Shown here piece by piece: positions 39,999 to 49,351 of a stretch of DNA of 64,000 nt. Positions within the stretch are counted from its first letter, which is position 1, and each line of letters opens with the position of its first letter. A program made the translations under genes and the position numbers. The stretch is from an uncultured Paracoccaceae bacterium (GTDB lineage Bacteria; Pseudomonadota; Alphaproteobacteria; Rhodobacterales; Rhodobacteraceae). The stretch covers positions 1,736,001-1,800,000 of the forward strand of contig CATOSU010000002.1 of the NCBI GenBank assembly GCA_951812615.1, written 5' to 3'. The notes under the pieces are model-generated. The model was not told the origin of the DNA. It ran no database searches and saw only the letters and a program-made list of their open reading frames with translations.

Positions 39999-42215
39999 AT
40001 GCTGCCGCATAGCACGCCCCTCGATACACTCGCCGCCGCCGCGCTCCCCGGCCTGGGTCCCGGCCACATCCTGGTGAGCGTCGATGGCCACGCCGTGCCG
40101 CCATCCGACCGCGCCCGCACCCGGCTCCGCGCCGGCCGGCATGTGGTACTGCGCCCCGCGCTCGCCGGCGGCGGCGACAGCAATCCGCTGCAGATCATCG
40201 GCACCATCGCGCTCCTCGCCCTCGGGGCATGGCTGCCCGGCGCGCAATTCCTGGCAGGCCTCACCTCGTTCCAGGCCTCGCTCGTCTCCGCCGGCATAAT
40301 GGTCGCCGGCGGTCTCGTCCTCAACGCCCTCATTCCGCCCCCCGATCCCGCCGGCACCGCCGCCGGGCCGGAACCCGTCCATTCGCTCACCGGTGGCGCC
40401 AACCAGGCGCGGCCCTACGCGCCCGTCCCGCTCATCCTCGGCGCACACCGCATCTTCCCCGATGTCGCCGCCGTGCCCTGGGCCCGATTTGACAACGATA
40501 ACAACCAGGACCTCGTTCAGGTCTTCGGCCTCGGGGCCGGGGCCCCGGAGATCTCCGACCTCCGCCTTGGCGATACCCCGCTGGATCAGTTCACAGGCGT
40601 GTCGCGCCACATCCTGCGCGGCCGCGCAGGACCCGAACGCGCCGATATCCACACCGCAGCCGGACCCGCGCTCGACAGCACCGACTGGCAGACCCGGCGG
40701 ACGGCGCAGAAGAGCACCCATGTCGGCATCGATCTCGCCGCCCGCCAAACCGTCTATAACGGCAAGGGCGAGGGATCAGGCCGCACCGTGACCCTGGAAA
40801 TCGAGGCACGCCCGGCGGATACGGACATCCCATGGACCCGCCTCGGACCCGGCCCCCTCAGCCTGACCGGCGATGATCGCGCCAGCGAGGTCCGGCGCTC
40901 GACCGTGATCCGCCTGCCGTCCCCCGGTACATGGGATGTCCGCATCCGCCGCACCGCCGCACCCGCCAGGGGAACCCGGGACGTCGACCATCTGCAATGG
41001 ACCGCACTGCGTTCGATCCGTCCCGACCCCGGCGACTATCGCGGCCAGACACGGCTCTGGCTGCGCATCCGCGCCTCAGGCGAGGCCTCGGGCTCCCTCG
41101 CCCGGCTCTCCTGCATGGCGCACCAGCCCGTGCCCGTCCCCGATGGCCAGGGCGGCTGGCAGACGCAACCCACATCCAACCCGGCCTGGATATTCCTCTG
41201 GCTCGCAAAAGGCCTCCACGTGGACGGACGCCTGGTCGCAGGCGCCGGACTTCCCAAGGCCCGCATCGATCTTGCTGCCATCCGCGCCTGGGCCGCATTC
41301 TGCAAACGCCGCGAACTGCGCTGCGATGCCGTCATCTCCAGCGCCATGGACGCCCGCGACCTGCTGACCATGGTCGCCCGCTGCGGCCGCGCCAGCCCGA
41401 CATGGGCCAGCGGCAGGCTCGGCGTCATATACGACGATCCCGACACCCCCGTCTCCGCCCTCATCACGCCGGGAAACATCATCCCCGACAGCCTGCGCAT
41501 CGCGTGGACCAGCGGCGCGGCGGCAGAGGAAATCGCGCTGCGCTATATCGACAGAGACCGCGACTGGACATGGCAGACCGTCCGCCGCCTCATGCCCGGC
41601 CTCACCGGACCCCCCGCATCAGCCACAACCGTGACATTTCCCGGTATCATTCATACCGCCCGCGCCGAGGAAGAATGCGCGCTGCAGGCCGCCCGCCAGA
41701 TCTATCACCGCCGCCGCATCTCATGGGACATGGGACCCGAAGGCCTCGCCATCGCCCGCGGCGACGTCGTCGCCCTCACCCACGGCCTGCTCGACGGCGG
41801 TATCGCCGGGCGCGCCACCGCAAACCCGCAACGCGCTGTCCTGTATCTCGACCGCGCGGTCGAGATCAAAGACGGTGACCGCATCCTGATCCGCACTCCC
41901 AATGGCAGCATACATGACTGCGCCGTCGACCGGCACCCGGGCGATGCAGCAACCGGACCCGTCGACCGCCTCAAGCTCGCAACCCCACTCCCCGAACCCC
42001 TCGACGCCGACGGGGCCGACCCCGCAGACACCCTCTGGCGGCTGCACTCCGCCATCGCGCCACACGCCCATCTGCGCATCATCGGAACCGAGCCGCGCGG
42101 CGAAGACCGCATCCGCCTCACCGCCATCGACGAGGTCGACGCCTATTACCAGGGCGCCGGTATCGAAACGCCCGACCGAACCGTGCCACGAACCCTCGAT
42201 CTGACCGGGGTCTGA
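39999..42215 (+). CDS. Tail tip attachment protein, J-like
   Basis: This 738-residue reading starts at ATG 39999. It contains a hydrophobic N-terminal region ([44 protein letters not shown]), then [14 protein letters not shown] and a large strand-rich body with [22 protein letters not shown], as in J/host specificity proteins. Protein-like sequence in the same frame extends upstream to ~39930 ([17 protein letters not shown]), while a good start (MAVILPRAATGTPA) lies at 39896 in another frame. The true start may thus be at 39896 with a frameshift near 39945. It closes the tail operon. Confidence 0.82.
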   Translation: MLPHSTPLDTLAAAALPGLGPGHILVSVDGHAVPPSDRARTRLRAGRHVVLRPALAGGGDSNPLQIIGTIALLALGAWLPGAQFLAGLTSFQASLVSAGIMVAGGLVLNALIPPPDPAGTAAGPEPVHSLTGGANQARPYAPVPLILGAHRIFPDVAAVPWARFDNDNNQDLVQVFGLGAGAPEISDLRLGDTPLDQFTGVSRHILRGRAGPERADIHTAAGPALDSTDWQTRRTAQKSTHVGIDLAARQTVYNGKGEGSGRTVTLEIEARPADTDIPWTRLGPGPLSLTGDDRASEVRRSTVIRLPSPGTWDVRIRRTAAPARGTRDVDHLQWTALRSIRPDPGDYRGQTRLWLRIRASGEASGSLARLSCMAHQPVPVPDGQGGWQTQPTSNPAWIFLWLAKGLHVDGRLVAGAGLPKARIDLAAIRAWAAFCKRRELRCDAVISSAMDARDLLTMVARCGRASPTWASGRLGVIYDDPDTPVSALITPGNIIPDSLRIAWTSGAAAEEIALRYIDRDRDWTWQTVRRLMPGLTGPPASATTVTFPGIIHTARAEEECALQAARQIYHRRRISWDMGPEGLAIARGDVVALTHGLLDGGIAGRATANPQRAVLYLDRAVEIKDGDRILIRTPNGSIHDCAVDRHPGDAATGPVDRLKLATPLPEPLDADGADPADTLWRLHSAIAPHAHLRIIGTEPRGEDRIRLTAIDEVDAYYQGAGIETPDRTVPRTLDLTGV

Positions 42216-42415
42216 GACCCGCCAGAGCCACCACCACCGCCACCGCCAGAGCCACCCGATGACAGCGACAATCCGGAAGGGGCACCAGCAGTCCCGGAGC
42301 GAGACACAGCCGGCATCGAGACCCTTCTGGGCCCATGATCGACCGCCCGTTTCCAGCCCAAAACAGCCCCGAAAATCCAACCGGTTTCCAGCCCAAAACA
42401 GCCCCGATTCCGAAG
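42216..42415. other. Non-coding right end of prophage with direct repeats
   Basis: No gene is seen between the J-like stop and the right terminus. The start of the region is a CCACCACCACCGCCACC-type tract. A 24-bp direct repeat occurs at 42349-42372 and 42384-42407 (35-bp period, containing CCAGCCCAAAACAGCCCC). They probably belong to the right-end recombination site. Confidence 0.65.
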
Positions 42416-42455
42416 ACTTTTGTCGCGGATTCTGAAAAACTTTTGTCGCGCTACA
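42416..42455 (-). repeat. Right terminal inverted repeat with two transposase-type boxes
   Basis: Read inward from 42455 on the minus strand: TGTAGCGCGACAAAAGT, then a second CGCGACAAAAGT box. The boxes are at 42439-42450 and 42416-42427, 23 bp apart. The outer box matches the left end (GTGACAAAAGT), so these are likely R1 and R2 sites for the transposase. Confidence 0.8.
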
Positions 42456-43040
42456 AAACAAGGCAACGCCGGTGGACCGGGCCGGGTTAACGGATGTGTT
42501 CGAAACCGGGATCGAGATCAGGTGGATCAGCGTCAGCCCCAGACCGATCGCCAGCGGGCCGAAACCGGCCGGCGCGCCCTTGGAGGTGGCGCCCAGAATG
42601 ATGATCAGGAACACCGCCGTCATAACGATTTCCGTCACCAGAACCGACGTCATGGAATAGCCCTGCGGCGACAGTTCGCCGAACCCGTTGGTGGCAAACC
42701 CACCCGTACCGGCAAAGCCCGACTGACCAGAGGCGATCAGGTAGAGCACCAGCCCGGCCGCCACCGCGCCCACCACCTGTGCGACCCAGTAAGGCACCAG
42801 ATCCTTGGCCTCGTGACGCCCCGCCACGATCAGCCCCAGCGTCACCGCCGGATTGAAATGACCGCCGGAAATGTGACCCACGGCATAGGCCATGGTCAGG
42901 ACCGTCAGACCGAATGCCAGGCTGACACCCAGCCAGCCAATTCCAACATCGGCCACACCGGCGGCCAGCACGGCACTGCCGCAGCCGCCCAGAACCAGCC
43001 AGAATGTGCCGACAAGTTCGGCAATGAGTTTTTGGGTCAT
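42456..43040 (-). pseudogene. aqpZ: Aquaporin AqpZ, 3' end lost at the prophage junction
   Basis: It starts at ATG 43040 and keeps 195 codons. Five membrane helices and both NPA motifs are present (HFNPAVTLG ~64 and SVNPARSTG ~184), but the frame enters the prophage after GVALF, so the sixth helix and C-terminus (about 35-40 residues of a ~230-residue protein) are missing. The frame stays open into phage DNA to 41721, giving a fused product of 439 residues if translated. A water channel function is unlikely to remain. It would be a normal osmoregulation gene if intact. Confidence 0.9.
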
Positions 43041-43243
43041 AGTTGCTCTCCCTCACTATCCCGCTTGGAAGATACACAATATTTGGCTATCCGGCTACTT
43101 TTTTGCGCAATATCTGCCACAGGGCAATCCCCGTTGGCACAGCGGGGCACCAGCCCGTCAAACTGCACCACGTCGGATTTCGTTTTGGGCTGCGGCCAAA
43201 TCGCGCTATCCTGTCCGTATTCCACATCAAACGGAGTGACCAG

Positions 43244-43405
43244 ATGACGATTAGAACCGCACTTGTCGCCCTCACGCTCGCCGTTGCGCCCGCCGTGACG
43301 CTGGCCGGAGGCTGTTTCGACCGCGAGCATCAGGCGCAGACCTGCGCACCCGGCCATGTCTGGGACAGTGTACAACAATCCTGCATCAAGCAGGTCACCG
43401 GCTGA
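43244..43405 (+). CDS. Small secreted cysteine-containing protein
   Basis: This 53-residue protein has a signal peptide (MTIRTALVALTLAVAPAVTLA) and a short mature part GGCFDREHQAQTCAPGHVWDSVQQSCIKQVTG with three cysteines. The C.PGHVWDS..QSC pattern recurs in the next protein as C-K-G-V-K-V-W-D-S-Q-K-K-R-C, so the two genes share a small periplasmic module. The function is unknown. The start has only a weak ribosome site (GGAG 9 bases upstream). Confidence 0.65.
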   Translation: MTIRTALVALTLAVAPAVTLAGGCFDREHQAQTCAPGHVWDSVQQSCIKQVTG

Positions 43406-43517
43406 CATATATCTCACTGCAAAGTGACGCCCGGTTCTGATCTCTCGGCTGGAAGTCGGGTATTTTCGTGCCAGATTGAACACAACGAGCCGCATTTTTT
43501 TTCAGTTGGAGACCTTT

Positions 43518-44051
43518 ATGCGATTTATTCTTCCTTTCGTCCTCATGGCGCCGGGACTGGCATTTGCCGCCGGCAGCGGCGGCGACGCCGGCGCACCGAC
43601 AACCACGGACACCACGAAAACCTGCAAGGGCGTCAAGGTCTGGGACAGCCAGAAAAAGCGATGTGTGAACCCGCAGGATTCGCGGCTGGACACAGACACG
43701 CTGTACGGCGCGGTGCGCGAGCTGGCCTATGCCGGGCGGTATCTGGATGCACAGGGTGTTCTGACCGCGATGTCGGATCAGACCGACGACCGGGTGCTGA
43801 CCTATTGGGGCTTTACCCACCGCAAGCTCGGCAATCTCGAGCTGGCCAACGCGTTTTATCAGGATGCCATCGCGCGCAATCCCGACAATATCCTGGCCCG
43901 ATCCTACATGGCTCAGGGCCTCGTCGAGGAAGGCCGCTATGACGAAGCCGTGGCGCAATGGCGCGAGATCACGGCGCGCGGCGGCACCGGCAGCTGGGCG
44001 GAAACCTCGCTGCGCAACGCGCTGCGCACGGGCGAAACACAGAACTACTGA
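43518..44051 (+). CDS. Periplasmic TPR protein
   Basis: This 177-residue protein is read from ATG 43518 with TTGGAGA upstream. It has a signal peptide (ILPFVLMAPGLAFA), a short C..VKVWDSQKKRC module (~37-50), then tetratricopeptide repeats (YAGRYLDAQGVLTAM, VLTYWGFTHRKLGNLELANAFYQDAIARNPDN, ARSYMAQGLVEEGRYDEAVAQWREI). It is probably a periplasmic adaptor. It follows the small secreted protein on the same strand. Confidence 0.8.
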   Translation: MRFILPFVLMAPGLAFAAGSGGDAGAPTTTDTTKTCKGVKVWDSQKKRCVNPQDSRLDTDTLYGAVRELAYAGRYLDAQGVLTAMSDQTDDRVLTYWGFTHRKLGNLELANAFYQDAIARNPDNILARSYMAQGLVEEGRYDEAVAQWREITARGGTGSWAETSLRNALRTGETQNY

Positions 44052-44121
44052 GTTCAGCGTTTCTTTACGGCTCTCCGCCTAATCTGCACCTGTATTTCGG
44101 GTTGTAGGTTTTGAGGGGCAG

Positions 44122-45219
44122 ATGGCGGAGAACCGGGCACTGGCACCGCTGCCGGACATAACGGTTCCGGTGGACGGGGCCGAACCGCCGATCATCGACG
44201 GCACAGCATTGCGTTCGGAGATGAGCGGCCCGGCCAAGGCGGCTGTGATCGTTCGCTTTCTGCTGAACGAAGGCGCGGATCTGGCGCTGGAAAACCTGCC
44301 CGAGGATCTGCAGGCGCGGCTGGCTGATCAGATGGCGCGCATGGGGCTGGTCACACGCGATACGCTGACCACTGTGGCACAGGAATTTGCCGAAGCACTG
44401 GATGGTGTCGGCCTGACCTTTCCGAACGGGCTGTCAGGTGCGCTGACTGCGCTGGACGGTCAGATCAACCCGCAGACCGCTCAACGATTGCGGCGCGAGG
44501 CCGGCGTCAGGCTCTATGGCGATCCCTGGACGCGCTTGCGCGACCTGCCGGTGGCCGAGCTTGTTCCGATCGTGGAGGTCGAATCAACCGAGGTCGCGGC
44601 TGTGCTGCTGTCCAAGCTGGAGGTCGACAAGGCCGCCGCGCTGCTGGGCGAACTGCCCGGCCCGGTCGCGCGCCGCGTGGCCTATGCCGTTTCGCACACA
44701 TCCAACGTCACGCCGCAGGCCGTTGACAGGATCGGACTGTCGCTGGCCAGCCAGCTGGATCTGAAACCGGCAGCGGCCTTCGGTCAGAGCCCCGAAGACC
44801 GGCTGGGCGCAATCCTGAATCAGTCGGCCCCGGACACCCGGGACGACATGCTGACCGCGCTCGACGAAACCGATCAGCCGTTTGCCAGCGCCGTCCGGCG
44901 CAAGATCTTCACCTTTGCCGACATCCCGAACCGGGTACACACCCGCGACGTGCCCAAGATCGCCAAGGAGACCGACGCCGACACGCTGGTCACCGCGCTG
45001 GCCGCGGCCACCGCCGCCGACACCGCCGCGGCGGCGGAATTCATCCTCTCCAACCTGTCCAATCGCATGGCCGACAACCTGCGCGACGAAGTTACCGACC
45101 GCGGCGAGGTGCGCCAGGCCGAGGGGGAAACCGCCATGACCTCTGTCACCGCGGCCATCCGGCGGCTGGAACTGGCCGGTGAACTTTCTCTGGTCACGCC
45201 GGAAGAGGAGAATGGATGA
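44122..45219 (+). CDS. fliG: Flagellar motor switch protein FliG
   Basis: This 365-residue protein shows FliG domain order: GPAKAAVIVRFLLNEGADLAL at the N-terminal domain, the middle domain with VAELVPIVEVESTEVAAVLLSKLEVDKAAALLGELP (armadillo-type), and the C-terminal domain with KIFTFADIPNRV..RDVPKIAKETDADTLVTALAAA and NRMADNLRDEV. It forms the rotor ring that couples ion flow to rotation. No other flagellar gene is in the window, so it stands apart from a flagellar cluster here. It overlaps nothing and has GGGGCAG before the ATG. Confidence 0.88.
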   Translation: MAENRALAPLPDITVPVDGAEPPIIDGTALRSEMSGPAKAAVIVRFLLNEGADLALENLPEDLQARLADQMARMGLVTRDTLTTVAQEFAEALDGVGLTFPNGLSGALTALDGQINPQTAQRLRREAGVRLYGDPWTRLRDLPVAELVPIVEVESTEVAAVLLSKLEVDKAAALLGELPGPVARRVAYAVSHTSNVTPQAVDRIGLSLASQLDLKPAAAFGQSPEDRLGAILNQSAPDTRDDMLTALDETDQPFASAVRRKIFTFADIPNRVHTRDVPKIAKETDADTLVTALAAATAADTAAAAEFILSNLSNRMADNLRDEVTDRGEVRQAEGETAMTSVTAAIRRLELAGELSLVTPEEENG

Positions 45220-45515
45220 GCGCGCCGCTGCGGTGAAACAGATGCGGCAGGGTTCAGCCGCACGGGCCGGACATTCCGGGTGGACCGGTCCGCGTGGGCC
45301 CGCCTCGGACCGGTGGTTTCAACCGGGCACACAACAGACAGGCCCCGGCCCGCGCCGCCGCCCTCCGGCAGCTTGGCCGCCCGCATTGCGGATCCGGAAG
45401 TCAGGCCCGCGACCCGGCTGACCATTGGCGGCGCGCGCCGTGGCTTTGCAATTCTGCAAATCCGGCGCGCAGGGGGTGGCAAACACATACCTGGCCCAGC
45501 CTGCCACCGGTGAAA
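45220..45515. other. No convincing gene between fliG and the nitrilase gene
   Basis: This ~300 bp stretch is GC-rich. A rightward frame from ATG 45213 (MDERAAAVKQMRQG) overlaps the fliG end but is Pro/Arg-rich and unlike a folded protein. Another from 45280 ends RLTIGGARRGFAILQIRRAGG. Either could be a remnant or a small gene; I do not support one. No clear terminator was found. Confidence 0.4.
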
Positions 45516-46364
45516 TCACGCGATCTGCCGCCCCGGCACGTCATCCAGTGCAAAGCCGCGGTTATGTTGCAGGCTGGGGATCTTGGCCCGCGCCTCGGCC
45601 ACCGCGTCCAGATCGATCCGCGCTTGCACCACGCCCGGCTGCGTGCCGCCATCGGCCACTACTGCGCCCCATGGATCGACCACCAGCGAATGACCATAAG
45701 CTTCGCCGCCCCCGGGCACCGGGCCGATCGCGCAGGGCGAAACCATGTAGCTGGTCGTTTCGATGGCCCGCGCCCGGTTCAGGACGTGCCAGTGCGGCTC
45801 TCCGGTTTTGCGGGTAAAGGCCGCCGGGCAGCAGATGATATCGGCACCGGCCTGCGCCAGCGCCCGGTAGAGCGCCGGAAAACGCAGATCGTAGCAGATC
45901 GTATGCCCGATCCGGCCCCAAGGCGTGTCGTGGACCACCGCCAGTTCCCCGGGCGATACGCTAGCGCTTTCCTGATAGATTTCGGTGTCGCTGAGCCGGA
46001 TGTCGAACATGTGGATCTTATCATAAGTGCCGCGCACCTGCCCTGCATCGTCAATCATGTAACCCCGGTTGATGAACTTGCCGCCCGGTCCCTCCACCGC
46101 GACCGATCCCACCATGACCCAGACCGCCCGTTCACGGGCAAAGGCCCTGAACGCCTCGATCACAGGGTGCCGGTCATGCGGGGCCGCCGGCGGCAACAGA
46201 ACCGCACCATCCGAGACCAGCCCGCCGCAATATTCCGGCAGCACAAGAAATTCCGCGCCGGCCTGCACCGCGGCCCCGGCCATCGGCAGCGCCTCGTCCA
46301 GGGCGGCGGTGAAATCCCGCATCGGTCGGGTCTGCAGGCAGGCAATGTCAAACGGGCGCGGCAT
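45516..46364 (-). CDS. Carbon-nitrogen hydrolase (Nit/omega-amidase family)
   Basis: This 282-residue protein has the nitrilase-superfamily triad: glutamate in LVLPEYCGG (~43), lysine in YDKIHMFDIRLSD (~116) and cysteine in TICYDLRFPALYRALA (~158). The KIHMFD and CYDLRFP context fits the Nit1/Nit2 group, which hydrolyse deaminated glutathione or alpha-keto acid amides (omega-amidase). It is soluble. It converges on fliG and is alone on its strand. Confidence 0.88.
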   Translation of the reverse strand: MPRPFDIACLQTRPMRDFTAALDEALPMAGAAVQAGAEFLVLPEYCGGLVSDGAVLLPPAAPHDRHPVIEAFRAFARERAVWVMVGSVAVEGPGGKFINRGYMIDDAGQVRGTYDKIHMFDIRLSDTEIYQESASVSPGELAVVHDTPWGRIGHTICYDLRFPALYRALAQAGADIICCPAAFTRKTGEPHWHVLNRARAIETTSYMVSPCAIGPVPGGGEAYGHSLVVDPWGAVVADGGTQPGVVQARIDLDAVAEARAKIPSLQHNRGFALDDVPGRQIA

Positions 46365-46591
46365 GGTCAGGGTCCTCCGGGGTTGTGACCGTCACATTCA
46401 GGCTGTTCGCGGCAGAGTCAGCGCGTGGCGGTCCGGCATGCGGAGCTTCGCCAGCCGTTCATCTGCGGTCAAGTCAAGATCCTGCCCATTGTCCCGGGCA
46501 CATCAAGGCTGGCACCGGGCCGGCACCATCCCCTCTTGCATCTTCTGCCGATTTCAGCGCCCTATCCCGCCAGACGAAAAGAGGCCGGACT

Positions 46592-47473
46592 ATGGGGCAG
46601 GACGACAATCAGATCGCCCGCGGGGCGCTTTGGATGACGGGCGCGATCGTGTCGTTTACCGCCATGGCCGTGGCCGGGCGCGAACTCAGCGCCACCCATG
46701 ACACGTTCGAGATGATGCTGTACCGCAGCCTGCTGGGCATCGTCATCGTGACCGGCGTGCTGGCGGCAACGGGAAACCTGTCGCAGATATCGACGCGGTA
46801 CCTGTGGCTGCACGGGCTGCGTAACATCGTGCATTTCTGCGGCCAGAACCTGTGGTTCTTCGCCATTTCGGTGATCCCGCTGTCCATGGTGTTCGCGCTG
46901 GAATTCACCCAGCCGCTGTGGGTCGTGGTGCTGGCACCGCTGCTGGTCGGGGAAAAGATGACACGCATGCGCGCGGTGGCGGCGACAGCCGGGTTTGCCG
47001 GGATCCTGATCGTGGCCCGCCCGTCGGCCGAAACGCTGAACGCGGGCGTCATGGCGGCTGCGGGGGCGGCGGTGTTCTTTGCGCTGACAACGCTGGCCAC
47101 GAAACGGCTGACGCGCGTGGTCACCGTGGGCTGCATCATGTTCTGGCTGACCGTCACGCAGGCCATTCTGGGCCTGATTACCGCCGGGTACGATCTGGAG
47201 ATCACCCTGCCGACGGCGGCGTCCCTGCCCTGGCTGGCGGTGATCGCGCTGGGCGGGCTGCTGGCGCATTTCTGCATCACCAACGCGCTGGCCATTGCGC
47301 CGGCAACAGTGATCATCCCGATCGACTTTGCCCGCCTGCCGGCGGTCGCGATCGTCGGAATGCTGCTCTATGCCGAGCAACTGGACGCATGGGTCTTTGT
47401 CGGTGCGGCGGTGATCTTCGGGGCAAACTATCTCAATATCCTGTCCGAAACCCGCAAGAACCGGATCGCCTGA
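46592..47473 (+). CDS. DMT-family (EamA) transporter
   Basis: This 293-residue protein is read from ATG 46592. It has ten predicted membrane helices in two EamA repeats (WMTGAIVSFTAMAVAG..., GAAVFFALTTLATKRL...). VFALEFTQPLWVVVLAPLLVGEKMTR and IPIDFARLPAVAIVGMLLYAEQL are the matching ends of the two halves. It is probably an exporter of metabolites such as amino acids; the substrate is unknown. The next gene, 29 bp downstream, encodes a second DMT protein. Confidence 0.85.
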   Translation: MGQDDNQIARGALWMTGAIVSFTAMAVAGRELSATHDTFEMMLYRSLLGIVIVTGVLAATGNLSQISTRYLWLHGLRNIVHFCGQNLWFFAISVIPLSMVFALEFTQPLWVVVLAPLLVGEKMTRMRAVAATAGFAGILIVARPSAETLNAGVMAAAGAAVFFALTTLATKRLTRVVTVGCIMFWLTVTQAILGLITAGYDLEITLPTAASLPWLAVIALGGLLAHFCITNALAIAPATVIIPIDFARLPAVAIVGMLLYAEQLDAWVFVGAAVIFGANYLNILSETRKNRIA

Positions 47474-47502
47474 GCGGCGGGGCCGGTGCCAAAACTGCCG
47501 CC

Positions 47503-48405
47503 ATGAACGATCAGAAATCCATATCACCGCGGGCCTGGGCAGAGCTCATGTTGCTGGGACTGCTCTGGGGCGGCTCGTTTCTGGCCATCCGGATCGCGCT
47601 GGACGAGGTGCCGGTGATCACCATGGTGCTGCACCGCACGGGATGGGCTGCGCTGGTGCTGTGGGGCCTCGTGTGGGCGCTGCGCCTGCCGGTGCCGCGC
47701 ACGCTGCGGGTCTGGGGCGCGTTCGTGGTGATGGGGCTGTTGAACAACGTCATTCCCTTCGGCCTGATGGGCTGGGGCCAACTGCATATCGAAAGCGGCC
47801 TGACGTCGATCCTGAACGCGGCAACAGCCGTTTTCGCCGTGCTGATTTCGGCGGCAATCTTTGCCGACGAACGCCTGACCGCACGCCGGGCCATCGGCGT
47901 CGGCATCGGCTTTGCCGGCGTGGCGCTGGCGATCGGCGCGGACGCCTTCCGCAGCTTCGACATCCGCAGCACGGCGCAGCTCGCCGTTCTGGGCGGGGCC
48001 GTCAGCTATGGGTTTGCCAGCGCGTGGGCACGGGCGCGGCTGTCCGCACTGCCGCCTCTGGTGGCCGCGGCGGGGATGCTGACCACGTCGACCGCGATCC
48101 TGTTTCCCGCCGCACTGCTGATCGACGGGCCGGTCCGGCTCGGGCTGGAGCCACGCACATGGGCAGCGATTGCGTATTATGCGCTCTTTGCCACGGCGCT
48201 GGCCTACCTGATTTATTACCGGGTCGTCGCCATGGCCGGCAGCGCCAACCTGATGCTGGTCACGCTGCTGATCCCGCCGGTGGCCATCGTTCTGGGCGCG
48301 CTGGTTCTGGGCGAAACCCTGCAGCCGCTGGCCTTTGCCGGGTTTGCCTTTCTGGCGCTGGGTTTGCTGATCCTGAACGGCACGCTGTTTCGTCGCCGCG
48401 ATTGA
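47503..48405 (+). CDS. DMT-family (EamA) transporter
   Basis: This 300-residue protein is read from ATG 47503. It has ten helices with the EamA double repeat: LMLLGLLWGGSFLAIRIALDEVPVITMVLHR, SILNAATAVFAVLISAAIFADERLTARRAIGVGIGFAGVAL, and MLVTLLIPPVAIVLGALVLGETLQPLAFAGFAFLALGLLILNG. It belongs to the YdcZ/RhaT-like drug/metabolite exporter group; the substrate is unknown. It is co-directional with the previous gene, likely one operon. Confidence 0.87.
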   Translation: MNDQKSISPRAWAELMLLGLLWGGSFLAIRIALDEVPVITMVLHRTGWAALVLWGLVWALRLPVPRTLRVWGAFVVMGLLNNVIPFGLMGWGQLHIESGLTSILNAATAVFAVLISAAIFADERLTARRAIGVGIGFAGVALAIGADAFRSFDIRSTAQLAVLGGAVSYGFASAWARARLSALPPLVAAAGMLTTSTAILFPAALLIDGPVRLGLEPRTWAAIAYYALFATALAYLIYYRVVAMAGSANLMLVTLLIPPVAIVLGALVLGETLQPLAFAGFAFLALGLLILNGTLFRRRD

Positions 48406-48437
48406 CGCCCGCCCCAACCCCGCTTAGCTAGGGCAAA

Positions 48438-49322
48438 ATGTCTGGAACGGGGCCAGCGATGCTCTACAAATCCGCCGCGGAATGGCGCGACGCGCCACGC
48501 AAGAAAGTGCTGTTTTTCGGCATGTCGGGACTGGGCAAAACCCATGTCTCGAACATCCTGCGCGGCGGCGGCAGCTGGTTTCATTATTCCATCGATTACC
48601 GCATCGGCACCCGTTACATGGGCGAATACATCACCGACAACGCCAAGGCCGAGGCGATGAAGGTGCCGTTCCTGCGCGATCTGCTGCTCAGCGATTCGAT
48701 CTATATCGGTTCCAACATCAGCTTCGAGAACCTCAAACCGGTGGCCGCCTACCTGTCCGCGCCGGGCAGCACCGACAAGGGCGGCATTGCCATCGACGAA
48801 TACCGCCGCCGGCAGGATCAGTTCCGCCATGCCGAAATCTATGCCCTGCTGGATACCGAGTATTTCATCGACCGGGCCGAACGGCTCTACGGCTATCCGA
48901 ACTTCATCTGCGACACCGGCGGGTCGATCTGTGAATGGGTGGATCCCGGCAATCCCGATGACCAGATCCTGAAGGCGCTGAGCGAAAACACCCTGATGAT
49001 CTGGATCAAGGGTGACGAGGCGCATACGCAGGAGCTGATCCGCAGGTTCGACCGCGACCCGAAACCGATGAGCTATCAGCCCGAGTTCCTGACCCGGATG
49101 TGGGAAGATTACCTGAGCGAAAACAAGGCTCAGCCGGACGATGTTGATCCGGATCACTTCCTGCGCTTCACCTATGCCCGCGCATTGGCCCATCGCCAGC
49201 CGCGCTACGAGGCCATGGCGAAATGGGGTGTTACGGTGTCGGCGGACCGAATGTCGAAAATCCGCACACCGGCCGATTTCGATGATGTGATCACCGAAGC
49301 CCTTGAGCATCGCGCGCGCTGA
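48438..49322 (+). CDS. P-loop ATPase-like conserved protein
   Basis: This 294-residue protein has a Walker A motif in LFFGMSGLGKTHVSNIL (~26-40). Acidic DYRIG and FICDTGGSICEWVD segments follow, and a helical C-terminus. It resembles nucleotide kinase-like P-loop proteins conserved in Rhodobacterales; the substrate is unknown. It starts at ATG 48438 (ATG 48459 possible). It lies 29 bp upstream of metA on the same strand. Confidence 0.75.
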   Translation: MSGTGPAMLYKSAAEWRDAPRKKVLFFGMSGLGKTHVSNILRGGGSWFHYSIDYRIGTRYMGEYITDNAKAEAMKVPFLRDLLLSDSIYIGSNISFENLKPVAAYLSAPGSTDKGGIAIDEYRRRQDQFRHAEIYALLDTEYFIDRAERLYGYPNFICDTGGSICEWVDPGNPDDQILKALSENTLMIWIKGDEAHTQELIRRFDRDPKPMSYQPEFLTRMWEDYLSENKAQPDDVDPDHFLRFTYARALAHRQPRYEAMAKWGVTVSADRMSKIRTPADFDDVITEALEHRAR

Positions 49323-49351
49323 CCCACATTTCTCCTTTCAGGATCTGACTC

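Larger units (their letters stand above)
7763..42455. mobile_element. Mu-like transposable prophage, 34.7 kb
   Basis: The element is bounded by imperfect inverted repeats that begin TGTAG (7763 inward; 42455 inward on the minus strand). It encodes a DDE transposase of MuA type, a MuB-type AAA ATPase, a gp16-like protein, Mu-type small and large terminase, DUF935 portal, gpF, Mu-type protease, capsid, virion morphogenesis protein, DUF1320 and gp37-like proteins. The tail is of long non-contractile type (tube, frameshifted chaperones, tape measure, NlpC/P60, J-like tip), with no sheath gene seen. All structural modules seem present, with possible frameshifts at 29.3 and 39.95 kb. The early and packaging genes run leftward, the head and tail genes rightward. 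The host flanks are from two unrelated genes and carry no matching 5-bp duplication. Confidence 0.93.

Noticed and set aside
7763-42455. Gene transfer agent (RcGTA-type) cluster
   Set aside because: The NlpC/P60 and J-like genes resemble GTA tails, but transposase, MuB, repressor and terminal repeats show a transposable prophage.
45179-45513. Small genes after fliG
   Set aside because: Frames are Pro/Arg-rich, lack a ribosome site at a sensible place and do not resemble a folded protein.
49323-49351. SAM-II riboswitch before metA
   Set aside because: Only 29 bp separate metA from the upstream gene; no pseudoknot elements are seen.
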